From contig NZ_FXTI01000012.1 in assembly GCF_900182565.1 (NCBI RefSeq), positions 24,724-88,723 of the forward strand: a stretch of DNA of 64,000 bases, in the 5' to 3' direction. The notes under the pieces were generated by a model. That model ran no database searches, had not been told where the DNA came from, and was given only the letters and a program-made list of their open reading frames with translations. Origin of the DNA: Melghirimyces algeriensis. GTDB lineage: Bacteria > Bacillota > Bacilli > Thermoactinomycetales > DSM-45169. A program made the position numbers and the translations under genes. The first letter of the stretch is position 1, and every line of letters starts with the position of its first letter. This document shows positions 7,407 to 15,646 of the stretch, in pieces.

Positions 7407-9228
7407 ATCTCAGAGCATCCAGCTTCTGTTTCACCTCCTGGATTTGACGGTAAAGGTGATCCCGATCTGTCTCTGTCTCCGGTTCTTCCTCCGCCATCAG
7501 CCGGGTCAGTTCCAATTCCAGCATCCGGACTTGTTGATCCGTTTCAGGATCAACTGATCGCTTCTCCTTTTCTTGAAGGTGATGCCGGTACTCCCTGTTT
7601 CCACCGGGCCATATATCCACTGTGCTGTTCTTTATAATCGCCACTCGATTGGAAACCTGATCCAACAGATACCGGTCATGGGAGACCAACACAAGTGTAC
7701 CCGGATAATTCTGCAACGCTTCCTCGATCCGTTCCCGTGTGGGAATATCCAAATAGTTGGTCGGTTCATCCAAAACCAACAGATTGGCTCTGGAAAAATA
7801 CAGGTGAACAAAAGCGATCCGACACCGCTCTCCCATGCTCAGACTGCCAATCTTTTGATGTACCTTTTCTCTCCGAAACAAAAAGGATGCGAGAACGTTG
7901 TATGCCATTCTGAATGACATATCGGGAAGCGCCAGCAAGCTGTCCAATACGGTCTGCTCCGGGTCGAGGGTATCCACCTCCTGAGCAAAATACCCAACCT
8001 TTAATTCCGGATGCCGATAAACGTCCCCACTTTGTGGCTGTAGCTGACCGGTCAAAAGCTTTAACAAAGTACTTTTCCCACTCCCATTGGGACCGATTAC
8101 CGCCAGGCGATCCCCTCTGGAAAGCGTTAGATCCACATTTTGAAACACTGGAGAATGTCCGTAGGAAAAAGTCACCCTCTCCATCCGTACCAATCGGCGG
8201 GCTTCGAAGGTTTCTGCATTCAGGTTTGCCTGGATCTCAGGCGCATCCTTCGGTTTTTCCACCGTTTGCTCTTCCAGACGTTTCAGGGCCCGTTCCTTGG
8301 CCCGAAGGCGCGTCTGATGCTTATTCGCCTTCTTTTTCTGAAAGGGATTTCGTTCCCCGGCAGAAGCATGAGCCTTTTGAAACCAATCATGGTACTGACG
8401 AATGGCATCCTCCAACTTTTTCTTTTCCCTCTGCTGCTTTCGATAGAGCGCTTCCTGTTCCCGTCGCTCCCGTTCCCACTCCCGAAGGAAGTCTGAGTAC
8501 CCACCACGGACGGCACGGGTGCCCTTCTGTGTCAGTTCCACTGTGGTATGGGCAACGTGATCGATAAAGGACCGGTCATGGGAAACAATCAGACAAGCAC
8601 CACGGAACCGCTTTAACCAATCCGCAAACCAGCTTAATGTCTCTTGATCCAGGTGATTGGTCGGTTCATCCAGCAGAAGGAAAGAGGGTGCTCCAACCAG
8701 CGCCCTTGCAAGCTTGAGACGGGTCTTTTGTCCTCCGCTCAACTGATCATAGGAACATTTCCACAGATCCTGGGAGAAACCAAACCGACCGAGTAACCCC
8801 TTCACTTCCTCCTCCCACTCATATCCTCCCAAAGCCTGATACGCTTCCTGTACATCACTGTATTGTTGCAACAATGCCTCCAAATCATGACTGGCAGATG
8901 TCAATGCTCCTTCCAGCCGTTTCAACTCCCGCTTTAGTGAAAACCGCTTTAAATCCGCAGAAAAAAACCACTCTTCCATGGTTGTTTCATCTGGCACAAC
9001 GTCTTGCTGTTCCACGATCCCCCAATGAGATACAGGCCACCTTCGATCGATGGCTCCATCATCCGGAGAGATCTTTCCCGTCAAACAATGAAACAAGGTT
9101 GTCTTCCCCACACCATTTGCCCCGATTAAGGCCACCCGTTCTTCTTCGTGGACAGCAAGATCCACATTTTCAAAGATGGTTTTTCCATTCCACTCTTTTT
9201 TCAGATTCTCTGCTTTAAAAACCCACAC
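7405..9228 (-). CDS. ABC-F family ATPase, antibiotic-resistance (Vml/Msr/Lsa-like) type
   Basis: 607 residues with two ABC domains and no membrane segment. Domain 1 has GANGVGKTT, LSGGQKTRL and LLLDEPTNHLD. A charged coiled-coil linker of about 80 residues (ERERREQEALYRKQQREKKK) follows. Domain 2 has GPNGSGKST, LSMGERCRI and LVLDEPTNYLD. A C-terminal charged extension ends the protein. ABC-F proteins act on the ribosome; members with a long linker often protect it from antibiotics. The GTG start at 9228 follows GGAGGGG by 6 bases. The upstream leader with a hairpin would fit drug-inducible attenuation. Which antibiotics, if any, cannot be told. Confidence 0.88.
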   Translation of the reverse strand: MWVFKAENLKKEWNGKTIFENVDLAVHEEERVALIGANGVGKTTLFHCLTGKISPDDGAIDRRWPVSHWGIVEQQDVVPDETTMEEWFFSADLKRFSLKRELKRLEGALTSASHDLEALLQQYSDVQEAYQALGGYEWEEEVKGLLGRFGFSQDLWKCSYDQLSGGQKTRLKLARALVGAPSFLLLDEPTNHLDQETLSWFADWLKRFRGACLIVSHDRSFIDHVAHTTVELTQKGTRAVRGGYSDFLREWERERREQEALYRKQQREKKKLEDAIRQYHDWFQKAHASAGERNPFQKKKANKHQTRLRAKERALKRLEEQTVEKPKDAPEIQANLNAETFEARRLVRMERVTFSYGHSPVFQNVDLTLSRGDRLAVIGPNGSGKSTLLKLLTGQLQPQSGDVYRHPELKVGYFAQEVDTLDPEQTVLDSLLALPDMSFRMAYNVLASFLFRREKVHQKIGSLSMGERCRIAFVHLYFSRANLLVLDEPTNYLDIPTRERIEEALQNYPGTLVLVSHDRYLLDQVSNRVAIIKNSTVDIWPGGNREYRHHLQEKEKRSVDPETDQQVRMLELELTRLMAEEEPETETDRDHLYRQIQEVKQKLDALR

Positions 9229-9529
9229 AAAAAACCCCTCCACATCCGGTAAGCTTGGCACTGAACAGCACAGACGCCATCCCTGTCACTTCGGATGGGA
9301 AGGGGGATTGGATATATTGAAACACACGAAAAAAACCATTCAAGGTTTTTATCACGCTTTGGTTTCGCTGATTCCGTTTCGATAGACCAGGGTCCCTAAA
9401 AATGGGCACACCTGTCCCGACCGCTCCGCCATCCATGGCAGAGGAAGGCGCCGTATCCAATTGGTTACGGGATTAGCGGTCGAAACGCATCTCGATACTT
9501 TTGATACCTCCGATAGATAGAATAAATTT
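9229..9529 (-). promoter_or_regulatory. Long 5' leader of the ABC-F gene with attenuator-like hairpin
   Basis: The leader is about 295 nt. A strong Shine-Dalgarno (CGGAGG, 9507-9512) lies just after the predicted transcription start, and a 5-codon reading frame MRFDR (ATG at 9490) follows, though the 16-base spacing is too long for a confident call. Further on, AAAAACC and GGTTTTTTT (9328-9351) form a small intrinsic-terminator-like hairpin. Resistance-type ABC-F genes are often controlled by ribosome-mediated attenuation. Confidence 0.5.
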
Positions 9530-9558
9530 ATTATACATGGTATAGATATTTTTTCCAA
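9530..9558 (-). promoter_or_regulatory. Sigma-A promoter of the ABC-F gene
   Basis: On the minus strand, TTGGAA (9553-9558), a 17-bp spacer and a perfect TATAAT (9530-9535). Confidence 0.78.
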
Positions 9559-9614
9559 GGGTCATCCCTTGAAGCACTGTAAATTAAATTTTTCTATCAC
9601 ATGTTAAAACCCGT

Positions 9615-9643
9615 TTGAGTTTTACATACAAATGAGTTAGATT
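9615..9643 (+). promoter_or_regulatory. Promoter of the tusA-SQR-DUF1641 operon
   Basis: TTGAGT (9615-9620), a 17-bp spacer and TAGATT (9638-9643), 48 bases before the tusA start. Confidence 0.55.
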
Positions 9644-9690
9644 CCCCTTTTCCCACAATGGAGTCAAACCATTTTAAAGGAGGAGACATC

Positions 9691-9930
9691 ATGAATCAGA
9701 ATAAAAAACTGCGTGTTGATGCACGGGGAGCTTTTTGTCCAGGACCACTGATGGAACTGATGAGGGCGGCCAAGGATGCAGAACCGGGTACAGAAATTGA
9801 ACTTTTGACCAATGATGCAGGTTCCAGAAAAGATGTGCCTCTCTGGGCAGAAAAAATGGGACACAAATATCTGGGTGAACAGTTAGAAGGAAATGTTTAT
9901 ACGTTAACCGTCCAAATCGGAGGGAATTGA
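9691..9930 (+). CDS. TusA/SirA-like sulfur carrier protein
   Basis: 79 residues. CPGPLMEL near the N-terminus is the TusA-family motif with the sulfur-carrying cysteine. The fold ends in a YTLTVQI strand. TusA-like proteins carry persulfide sulfur between enzymes. AAAGGAGGAGAC precedes the ATG at 9691. The stop is one base before the SQR-like gene, so the two are co-transcribed and probably work in sulfide or polysulfide handling. Confidence 0.9.
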   Translation: MNQNKKLRVDARGAFCPGPLMELMRAAKDAEPGTEIELLTNDAGSRKDVPLWAEKMGHKYLGEQLEGNVYTLTVQIGGN

Positions 9931-9931
9931 G

Positions 9932-11074
9932 ATGACAAAGAACGTAGTGATCATCGGTGGTGGTACAGCCGGCTGTATGATTGCCAATCTGTTGGCCAGA
10001 GGATTGAAGACAGAAATCAATCAGCGAACGGTACAGATTACGGTAGTTAGCGATCAGGAGATTCATATATACCAACCGGGTTTCCTTTATATCCCCTTTC
10101 ACCTGAAACAGCCGGAAGAACTGATTCGACCCATGGATCAGGTAATCAACACTCACGTTCACGTGATTCTGGATCGAGCCACACAAATTGACACCCATAA
10201 GCAGAACGTCCATCTAGAAAAAGGAGAGTCTCTTCCCTATGACTACCTCATCCTTGCGACCGGATCTCACCCCAAGGTGGAAGAAATTCCGGGACTTCAG
10301 GAAGGGGGGCATATGTTCTACACCATGGAAAGTGCCCTCCGTTTACGAGATGCCATGGATCACTTTCACGGCGGAAAAGTGGTAGTGGCCGTCGGATTGC
10401 CCCATAAATGCCCTATCGCTCCGCTGGAATTTACCATGATGTTGGAAGACTGGGCTCGTCAGCAAGGGTTCCGGAAACAAACGGAAATCACCTATGCATA
10501 TCCTCTTGCCGGTCCCTATGGAACCGCCTCTGTGGCTGAATGGGCGGAAAAGGAATTCAACAATCGAAACATCCACATCGAAACCTTTTTTATGATAGAT
10601 CATGTCAATCCGGAAGAAAATGTCATCGTAAGCGTTGATGGTCGAAAACTTTCTTATGATCTCCTGGTAGTCATTCCACCACATCAAGGAGCAAACGTCG
10701 TGCGTGAAAGCAAATTGGGAGACAAAGAGGCTTGGCTGCCTACCCATCGACACCACCTCCGACTGGACGGTCAGGAAAACATTTTTGTCATCGGTGATGC
10801 CACCAACCTTCCCATCAGTAAAGCCGGTTCCACGGCTCATTTTGAAGCTGAAATTCTCTCCCATAACCTGATCAATCTCTTGCATGGAAAGAAAGGAGAA
10901 AAACCCTACAACGGAAAAGTTTTCTGCTTTATTGAAACAGGTCTGAACCAAGCCACCTACATTTCTTTCGACTATGAAAACCCTCCGAAGCCTGTTCCCC
11001 CTTCCAAATGGGTACATTTTGCAAAAAGCGGATACAACGAAATGCACTGGGTTAATGTAAAAGGAATTTTGTAA
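9932..11074 (+). CDS. Sulfide:quinone oxidoreductase-like flavoprotein
   Basis: 380 residues. GGGTAGC at the N-terminus is the FAD-binding loop, ATGSHP the second nucleotide motif, and FVIGDATNLPISKAGSTAHFEA the C-terminal FAD contact of the SQR/FCSD group. Cysteines at PHKCPIAP and FCFIETG fit SQR redox positions. Such enzymes oxidise sulfide and pass electrons to quinone at the membrane face. The TusA-like neighbour supports a sulfur role. Exact substrate and quinone use are inferred. Confidence 0.85.
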   Translation: MTKNVVIIGGGTAGCMIANLLARGLKTEINQRTVQITVVSDQEIHIYQPGFLYIPFHLKQPEELIRPMDQVINTHVHVILDRATQIDTHKQNVHLEKGESLPYDYLILATGSHPKVEEIPGLQEGGHMFYTMESALRLRDAMDHFHGGKVVVAVGLPHKCPIAPLEFTMMLEDWARQQGFRKQTEITYAYPLAGPYGTASVAEWAEKEFNNRNIHIETFFMIDHVNPEENVIVSVDGRKLSYDLLVVIPPHQGANVVRESKLGDKEAWLPTHRHHLRLDGQENIFVIGDATNLPISKAGSTAHFEAEILSHNLINLLHGKKGEKPYNGKVFCFIETGLNQATYISFDYENPPKPVPPSKWVHFAKSGYNEMHWVNVKGIL

Positions 11075-11098
11075 ACAAACAGGAGGTAGGTGAAAGAG

Positions 11099-11692
11099 AT
11101 GACCGATCCACAAGAACACGCCTCGGCGGACTTTCAGAAGCAATGGGCGGAAATGGCTCCCGTTCTGTTTGATACATTAAGCTTCATTCAAATGATAGGC
11201 GATTCCTTGACGGAAGAGACCGTCGCCCATCTGGGTAAAAAAGTGGAACAAACATCCCATTTTATCGATTTTCTTGGGGATGAACGGATTCTAAACTTGA
11301 TGGATAACATGCTGAACCGTTCGGACTCACTGATTCGCCTGTTGGATCAAATGATTCAATTGGAGAAAAGCGGAACGTTGGAGAAGCTTCTTCGTTTATT
11401 TGAATCCATAGGAATCATAATGGATGCGTTAACGGAAGAGACGATTTCACATCTCTCCCGACGTTCCCTTTATTGGATGGAATGGGGGGATCAAGTCACC
11501 CGTTCCCAAGCTTTCGCGGAAATACCGCGGTTATTACACGCCCTGGACCAAACCATGGCGGAAACAAAGGATTCTCTGAAACCTGTCTCCTTGATCCAAT
11601 TATTGAAGTTAGCCAAACAGAAAGAGGTTCAATGGACCATTCAATTTGTAAGCCAATTTTTGAAAAATGTACATTCAAAATCTCCACAGTAG
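11099..11692 (+). CDS. DUF1641 protein
   Basis: 197-residue, mainly helical, soluble protein. Repeated LTEETVAHL / LTEETISHL helices around residues 37 and 110 match DUF1641 proteins, which often accompany SQR-like flavoproteins or formate dehydrogenase-like genes. Molecular function is unknown. ATG at 11099 was chosen because AGGAGGT lies 11 bases upstream; the GTG at 11090 is too close to that site. Third gene of the sulfur operon. Confidence 0.8.
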   Translation: MTDPQEHASADFQKQWAEMAPVLFDTLSFIQMIGDSLTEETVAHLGKKVEQTSHFIDFLGDERILNLMDNMLNRSDSLIRLLDQMIQLEKSGTLEKLLRLFESIGIIMDALTEETISHLSRRSLYWMEWGDQVTRSQAFAEIPRLLHALDQTMAETKDSLKPVSLIQLLKLAKQKEVQWTIQFVSQFLKNVHSKSPQ

Positions 11693-11728
11693 CAGATACA
11701 CTGAAACCCAAGCGAAATCCGACACTAT

Positions 11729-11757
11729 AAAAACAACCCAGGTACAGCCTGGGTTGT
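11729..11757. terminator. Hairpin terminator after the sulfur operon
   Basis: ACAACCCAGG / CCTGGGTTGT, a 10-bp perfect stem with a 5-base loop. The U tract is on the minus strand, so it terminates transcription from the IS side best. It also ends the plus-strand operon in position. Confidence 0.75.
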
Positions 11758-11849
11758 GACCAATCTGTTCAGAGTGGTCTTTTATGAACTGGATAGAAAA
11801 ACAGCTGCTATTTAACAATTCTCTCTACTGACCATTTAACAAACAAACG

Positions 11850-12010
11850 TGAACCTCTCGCCATTGAAATGGCGAGCTTCTCGTTTCATCGAGCCGACTC
11901 CTGCCGCACTCTCCACGAAGACCAGTTCCTGGCCTGATTGAGTTTTAAGAGGCTTTTTGTCTTGCGAGTTGCAGAATGTTGATGGCCGCATTGACATCCC
12001 GATCCTGTTC
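11850..12010 (-). ncRNA. Right-end (omega/reRNA) region of the IS605 element with its guide
   Basis: In this family TnpB uses an RNA made from the 3' end of tnpB plus the right end; its guide is the flanking host DNA. The right-end hairpin (CTCGCCATTTCAATGGCGAG) lies at about 11857-11877 and the element ends in GGTTCAC. The guide should therefore begin at 11848 on the minus strand with GTTTGTTTGTTAAATGG. The 5' limit is approximate. Confidence 0.6.
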
Positions 12011-13033
12011 ATAGCCACAAAAAGGGCAACGATGGACCCGTTCGGCCAATGTTTTTTTGACGATTTCACCACAGCTGGCGCATCGTTGGCTGGTTTGATG
12101 GGGGTTGACTTGGACCACACGCTTACCAGCACTTTCAGCCTTGTAAGTCGTGTATTGGACCAGTTGCCTCCACCCAGCATCGACGATGCTTTTCGCCAGG
12201 TGATGATTCTTGACCATTCCTTGCACGTTCAGATCTTCAAACGCAATCAAATCGTATCGCTTCACCAGCTGATGACTGATCCGATGCGTGTAATCCTTCC
12301 GTTGATTGGCGATTTTTTCATGCATTCGGGCAAGGAGACAGATCGCTTTTTTCCTGCGGTGGGAACCTTTTTTCCTTTTGGATACGAGCCGTTGCAGCTG
12401 TTTGAGTCTGCGTTCCGATCTTCGCAAGGGGTGGGGAGAGGCAAAGAACTGCTCATCGGATGTCACGGCCAAGTGCTTGATTCCCAGATCCACACCAACT
12501 TCTTTCCCCGTTTTCGGTAAAGGTTTAAGAGCTTGCTCCACGGCGAGGCAAGCGTAGTACCTCCCGTTTTTCTTGACGATGGAACAGGTCTTGATGGTTC
12601 CGGCGATCTGGCGGTGCAGGCGGATTCGAACCTCCCCGATTTTGGACAGCTTCAAATATTTCCCCTCCACGGAGAATCCGCTTTGCGGATAAGTAAAGCT
12701 ACGGTAACGGCTCTCCCCTTTAAACCGGGGAAATCCTGTTTTCCCTCCATTCTGTACGCGCCTGTAAAAAGCTTTGTATGCTTTGTCCAGCCGTTCGACT
12801 ACATTTTGCAACACTTGGGAGTGAACTTCCTTTAACGCTGGGATGGCCTTTTTTCGAGCGGGGAGTGTTTTCTTCTGCTCATAGTAGGACAAAGTCTTTG
12901 CTTCCGTCCGGTAGGTATGAATCCGTTCGTCCAGAAGGCGATTGTACAATAAGCGGCACCTTTCTAAGGTGAAGTCGATCCTTTGCTGTTGCTCTGGCTT
13001 TGGATATAACCGGAATTTGTAGGTGCGAAGCAT
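11945..13033 (-). CDS. tnpB: TnpB RNA-guided nuclease of IS605
   Basis: 362 residues. An N-terminal helix-turn-helix (MLRTYKFRLYPKPEQQQ) precedes the RuvC-like nuclease with its three acidic motifs: DLGIKHLAVTSD, AFEDLNVQGM and DRDVNAAINIL. The zinc ribbon CASCGEIV..CPFCG lies between the second and third. Length and catalytic residues appear intact. It overlaps tnpA by 70 bases. TnpB cuts DNA at sites matching its right-end RNA and helps the transposon persist. Confidence 0.95.
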   Translation of the reverse strand: MLRTYKFRLYPKPEQQQRIDFTLERCRLLYNRLLDERIHTYRTEAKTLSYYEQKKTLPARKKAIPALKEVHSQVLQNVVERLDKAYKAFYRRVQNGGKTGFPRFKGESRYRSFTYPQSGFSVEGKYLKLSKIGEVRIRLHRQIAGTIKTCSIVKKNGRYYACLAVEQALKPLPKTGKEVGVDLGIKHLAVTSDEQFFASPHPLRRSERRLKQLQRLVSKRKKGSHRRKKAICLLARMHEKIANQRKDYTHRISHQLVKRYDLIAFEDLNVQGMVKNHHLAKSIVDAGWRQLVQYTTYKAESAGKRVVQVNPHQTSQRCASCGEIVKKTLAERVHRCPFCGYEQDRDVNAAINILQLARQKAS

Positions 13034-13449
13034 CCGTCTCCCCCTTTCTTTTGGTTTTCGATATACTTTCGGATAATATCTTCAGAAATGGAGCCAATGG
13101 TTTCGATGTAGAAACTACTGTTCCAAAGATGCCCTCCCCAAAGTTTCTGTTTTAAATGGGGAAATTTTAAGAAACATTTTCGTGCGGAAATTCCTTTTAA
13201 CATCTTGACTATGTACGAGGGAGCCACCTTTGGATGAGCGGAGGCAAATACATGGACATGATCTTTCTCACCCACTTCCATCATGACAACTTCAAAGCCC
13301 TTTTCCTCCGCGATCTCTTGAAAAAGCTCTGTCAGAAAGGATTCAATTTCCATATCCAGTACTTTTCTGCGGTATTTGACGGACCAAACGATATGATAAT
13401 TGACGTTATAGACACAGGTTCTCGCATGCTTGATGTTCTCTTTTCCCAT
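12964..13449 (-). CDS. tnpA: IS200-type Y1 transposase TnpA
   Basis: 161 residues. HVH within EKDHVHVFA is the HUH metal-binding motif, and Tyr in IRKYIENQ is the catalytic tyrosine. It excises and inserts single-stranded DNA at hairpin ends. The last 25 or so residues overlap tnpB and look like read-through of that gene's start (GYIQSQSN). Confidence 0.94.
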   Translation of the reverse strand: MGKENIKHARTCVYNVNYHIVWSVKYRRKVLDMEIESFLTELFQEIAEEKGFEVVMMEVGEKDHVHVFASAHPKVAPSYIVKMLKGISARKCFLKFPHLKQKLWGGHLWNSSFYIETIGSISEDIIRKYIENQKKGGDGCFAPTNSGYIQSQSNSKGSTSP

Positions 13450-13625
13450 ACATGTAGTATAGCGAAAATAGTGGGAGTTGGCTATATTTCACGCGATTCC
13501 CCCTCGACATATGGTCTGATTGTCTACCGACATTGTCGGACGAGGGGGGGGTTAACCCCCCCCCTCGTCCGACGCTCGCTTTCATCTACCCCATTAAAAT
13601 GGGGAGGATTCCCGCTCGCATATCC

Positions 13626-13675
13626 TAAAAACACCCCTCTCAGCAAGCCACTGGTCGGCGCTGACGGGGTGTTTT
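13626..13675 (-). terminator. Terminator after the PIN remnant
   Basis: AAACACCCC and GGGGTGTTTTT with an inner CAGC/GCTG pair form a stem followed by a U tract on the minus strand, just outside the IS left end. Confidence 0.75.
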
Positions 13676-13936
13676 ACTTTTATCGATAACATTATCATCG
13701 AAAATCCCGAAGAAAATTGCCGGCGTATAAACAGCGAAATGTTCCCGGATTTCCTGGGTGTGAAAGTCCTTGTCACCGGAGAGAATGATATCCGGTTGGG
13801 CGAGGACAGCAGAAGCTAAGATGGGTTTATCTTCTATATCACAGATCGGTGGGATGGGAAAGTCAAGAATTGCCCCCTTCTATACACCCGACTTTTTCGA
13901 CAGCTCTGATTGTGTTATACCGGCTTCTTTCGTCAT
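13640..13936 (-). pseudogene. Decayed toxin-antitoxin locus: XRE fragment joined to PIN-domain C-terminus
   Basis: One minus-strand frame reads a short helix-turn-helix piece (KEAGITQSELSKKSGV, ATG at 13936), a TAG at 13880-13882, then 79 residues of a PIN-domain C-terminus. DKPILASAVLAQPDIILSGD contains the conserved acidic positions of VapC-like nucleases. The N-terminal half of the PIN protein and the rest of the XRE domain are missing, so an internal deletion seems to have fused the two. The IS605 insertion lies just beyond its terminator. No functional product is expected. Confidence 0.68.
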
Positions 13937-14079
13937 CAATAATCTATGATAAAGTTAACGTTTGTCCCCGACCATCTTTTCCGGTATTCCGCCAATGCTG
14001 TATGTGTCCCTCGTGCTGGGCGGAAGCCGTGGCTGGACTCGTGAAAGCATGCCCCTTTAGGGCTGTCATAGATGGCTCC

Positions 14080-14119
14080 AAGCAAAAAAACGTCCAAGGA
14101 TCGGACGTTTTTTTTGCTT
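14080..14119. terminator. Bidirectional terminator downstream of the purine permease
   Basis: AAGCAAAAAAACGTCC and its complement form a 16-bp perfect stem with a 7-base loop. A runs and T runs serve both directions. Confidence 0.93.
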
Positions 14120-14176
14120 GCGTTAAACCCACGCGGTTACCTGGGTTGTTCCATCTCTAAGATTCTCATCTAACCC

Positions 14177-15484
14177 TCATGATTCAGGCACAAATGCCAA
14201 CTGTAATATGAACAAAACCATGAACAGATACAGAAGGGGATGAACCTCCCTTCCCCTTCCACGAAAAATCTTTAACAAGGGATACGTGATAAATCCAAAC
14301 GCGATGCCTGTGGCAATGCTGAACGTCAGCGGCATGCTCAACATCACAATAAACGCGGGAAAGGCTTCATCAAAGGCATCCCATCGAACCTGGGCCAATC
14401 CACTCATCATAAAGCATCCCACGATAATCAATGCGGGTGCAGTAATCGCCGGAAGCGCGGCGACAGCGGCAACTACCGGTTCAAAGAAAAGAGTACCCAA
14501 CATCAACAGACTGACCACTACTGCTGTGAATCCCGTTCGTCCGCCGGCGGCGACACCCGTAGAGGATTCCACATAAGCGCTGGTTGGGCTCGTTCCCATC
14601 ACCGCTCCCGTCGTCATCCCCACCGCATCCGCCATCAAGGCAGAGCGAATCCGGGGAAACTTCCCATTCTTGGTAAGGCCCGCCTGCTCTGCCACCCCGA
14701 TCATGGTTCCTGTGGTATCAAAGAGGGTGACTAACAAAAAGGCAAAAATCACTGCATACAAACCCTGTTCAAAAACCTGGGGCAAAGAGGCAACTGCCGC
14801 TCCAAACGTTGGAGCCATACTGGGGGGCATGGTTACCCACTGTGTGGGAAATTGAAGCAAACCGGAGACTCCGGCGGCCAGAGCGGTAAATACCATGCCC
14901 AAAAAGAGGGCGCCTGGTATCCGCAATGTCATAAGGATCAGGGTGACAAACAGCCCGCCAAGACTGAGAAGGGTCATCGGGGAATGAAAATCCCCCAGCC
15001 CTACCAGATTGACCTCATCATTGACAATAATCCCTGCCGATTTCAATCCGATAAAAGCGATAAACAAGCCAATTCCTGCCGTAATCCCGAACTTGAGACT
15101 GGAAGGAATCGCTTGAATCAATGCTTCCCGAAACGGGGTGACAGAAAGAATCAAAAAGAGAATCCCTGCAACAAAGACAGCACCCATGGCCGTTTCCCAA
15201 CCAATCTGACTCTGTCCCACCACACTGAACGCAAAGTAAGCATTTAATCCCATACCCGGTGCAATGGCAATGGGATAATTTGCAAAAATCCCCATCATCA
15301 ATGTACTGATCACAGAAGCCAGCACGGTAGCCACAAACACCGATCCAAAGTCCATTCCTGCCTGTTCAAGGATTGCCGGATTTACCACCACGATATAAAC
15401 CATCGTCAAAAAAGTGGTGAATCCCGCCAGTACTTCCCGACGAATATTGGACCCCTTCTCCTTCCATCCAAAAAATTGCTCCAT
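14177..15484 (-). CDS. NCS2-family (AzgA-type) purine permease
   Basis: 435-residue polytopic membrane protein with about 12 to 14 hydrophobic segments. FTTFLTMVYIVVVNPAIL at the start, APGMGLNAYFAF and the later GTSPTSAYVESSTGVAAGGRTG are the signature segments of the AzgA/PbuG/PbuO hypoxanthine-guanine-adenine permeases. It should import purine bases with protons. ATG at 15484 is preceded by AAGGAGG; the frame upstream to 15583 has no site. The promoter carries a candidate PurR box. Confidence 0.9.
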   Translation of the reverse strand: MEQFFGWKEKGSNIRREVLAGFTTFLTMVYIVVVNPAILEQAGMDFGSVFVATVLASVISTLMMGIFANYPIAIAPGMGLNAYFAFSVVGQSQIGWETAMGAVFVAGILFLILSVTPFREALIQAIPSSLKFGITAGIGLFIAFIGLKSAGIIVNDEVNLVGLGDFHSPMTLLSLGGLFVTLILMTLRIPGALFLGMVFTALAAGVSGLLQFPTQWVTMPPSMAPTFGAAVASLPQVFEQGLYAVIFAFLLVTLFDTTGTMIGVAEQAGLTKNGKFPRIRSALMADAVGMTTGAVMGTSPTSAYVESSTGVAAGGRTGFTAVVVSLLMLGTLFFEPVVAAVAALPAITAPALIIVGCFMMSGLAQVRWDAFDEAFPAFIVMLSMPLTFSIATGIAFGFITYPLLKIFRGRGREVHPLLYLFMVLFILQLAFVPES

Positions 15485-15504
15485 GTCAATCCTCCTTATA
15501 AAAA

Positions 15505-15543
15505 TACGAACATTATTATGACCATTAACTATAATAATTCGTA
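15505..15543. promoter_or_regulatory. Candidate PurR box (inverted repeat)
   Basis: TACGAACATTATTAT and ATAATAATTCGTA form an inverted repeat with an 11-base spacer over the -10 element. ACGAACATTA differs at one base from the Bacillus PurBox core CCGAACAWTA. Purine-permease genes are PurR targets in Bacillus. Confidence 0.5.
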
Positions 15544-15559
15544 AAAAATCACTTATCAA
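15531..15559 (-). promoter_or_regulatory. Sigma-A promoter of the purine permease
   Basis: On the minus strand, TTGATA (15554-15559), a 17-bp spacer and TATTAT (15531-15536). Confidence 0.65.
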
Positions 15560-15605
15560 CCCTGTTTTCCTTTTTCGGTACAAATATCATTCGTTTTTTA
15601 AAATC

Positions 15606-15636
15606 AAAAAGACGATATCCACTTGGGATATCGTCT
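15606..15636 (-). terminator. Terminator of the staphyloferrin B operon
   Basis: GACGATATCC and GGATATCGTC, a 10-bp perfect stem followed on the minus strand by TTTTTGATTTT, 11 bases after the sbnI stop. Confidence 0.93.
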
Positions 15637-15646
15637 CACATCTCAT

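Larger units (their letters stand above)
11849..13620 (-). mobile_element. Complete IS200/IS605-family element (tnpA + tnpB)
   Basis: About 1.77 kb. The right end was set at 11849 by comparison with the remnant at 63154: both share the CTCGCCATTTCAATGGCGAG hairpin and then GAGGTTCAC, and diverge directly after. The left end near 13620 begins TGCGAGCGGGAAT, a start shared with the sequence at 61129 and, less exactly, with the other left ends in this window. The left end holds a 39-bp palindrome (13535-13573) with arms GTCGGACGAGGGGGG. No target duplication is expected for this family and none was seen. Both genes are intact, so the copy may be active. Confidence 0.85.

Noticed and set aside
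13535..13573. G8/C8 palindrome as a transcription terminator
   Set aside because: No U tract follows, and its position and counterpart at 63633 show that it is part of the IS left end.
15485..15600. Purine riboswitch before the purine permease
   Set aside because: The leader is too short and lacks the conserved purine-aptamer loops; a PurR-like inverted repeat is a better explanation.
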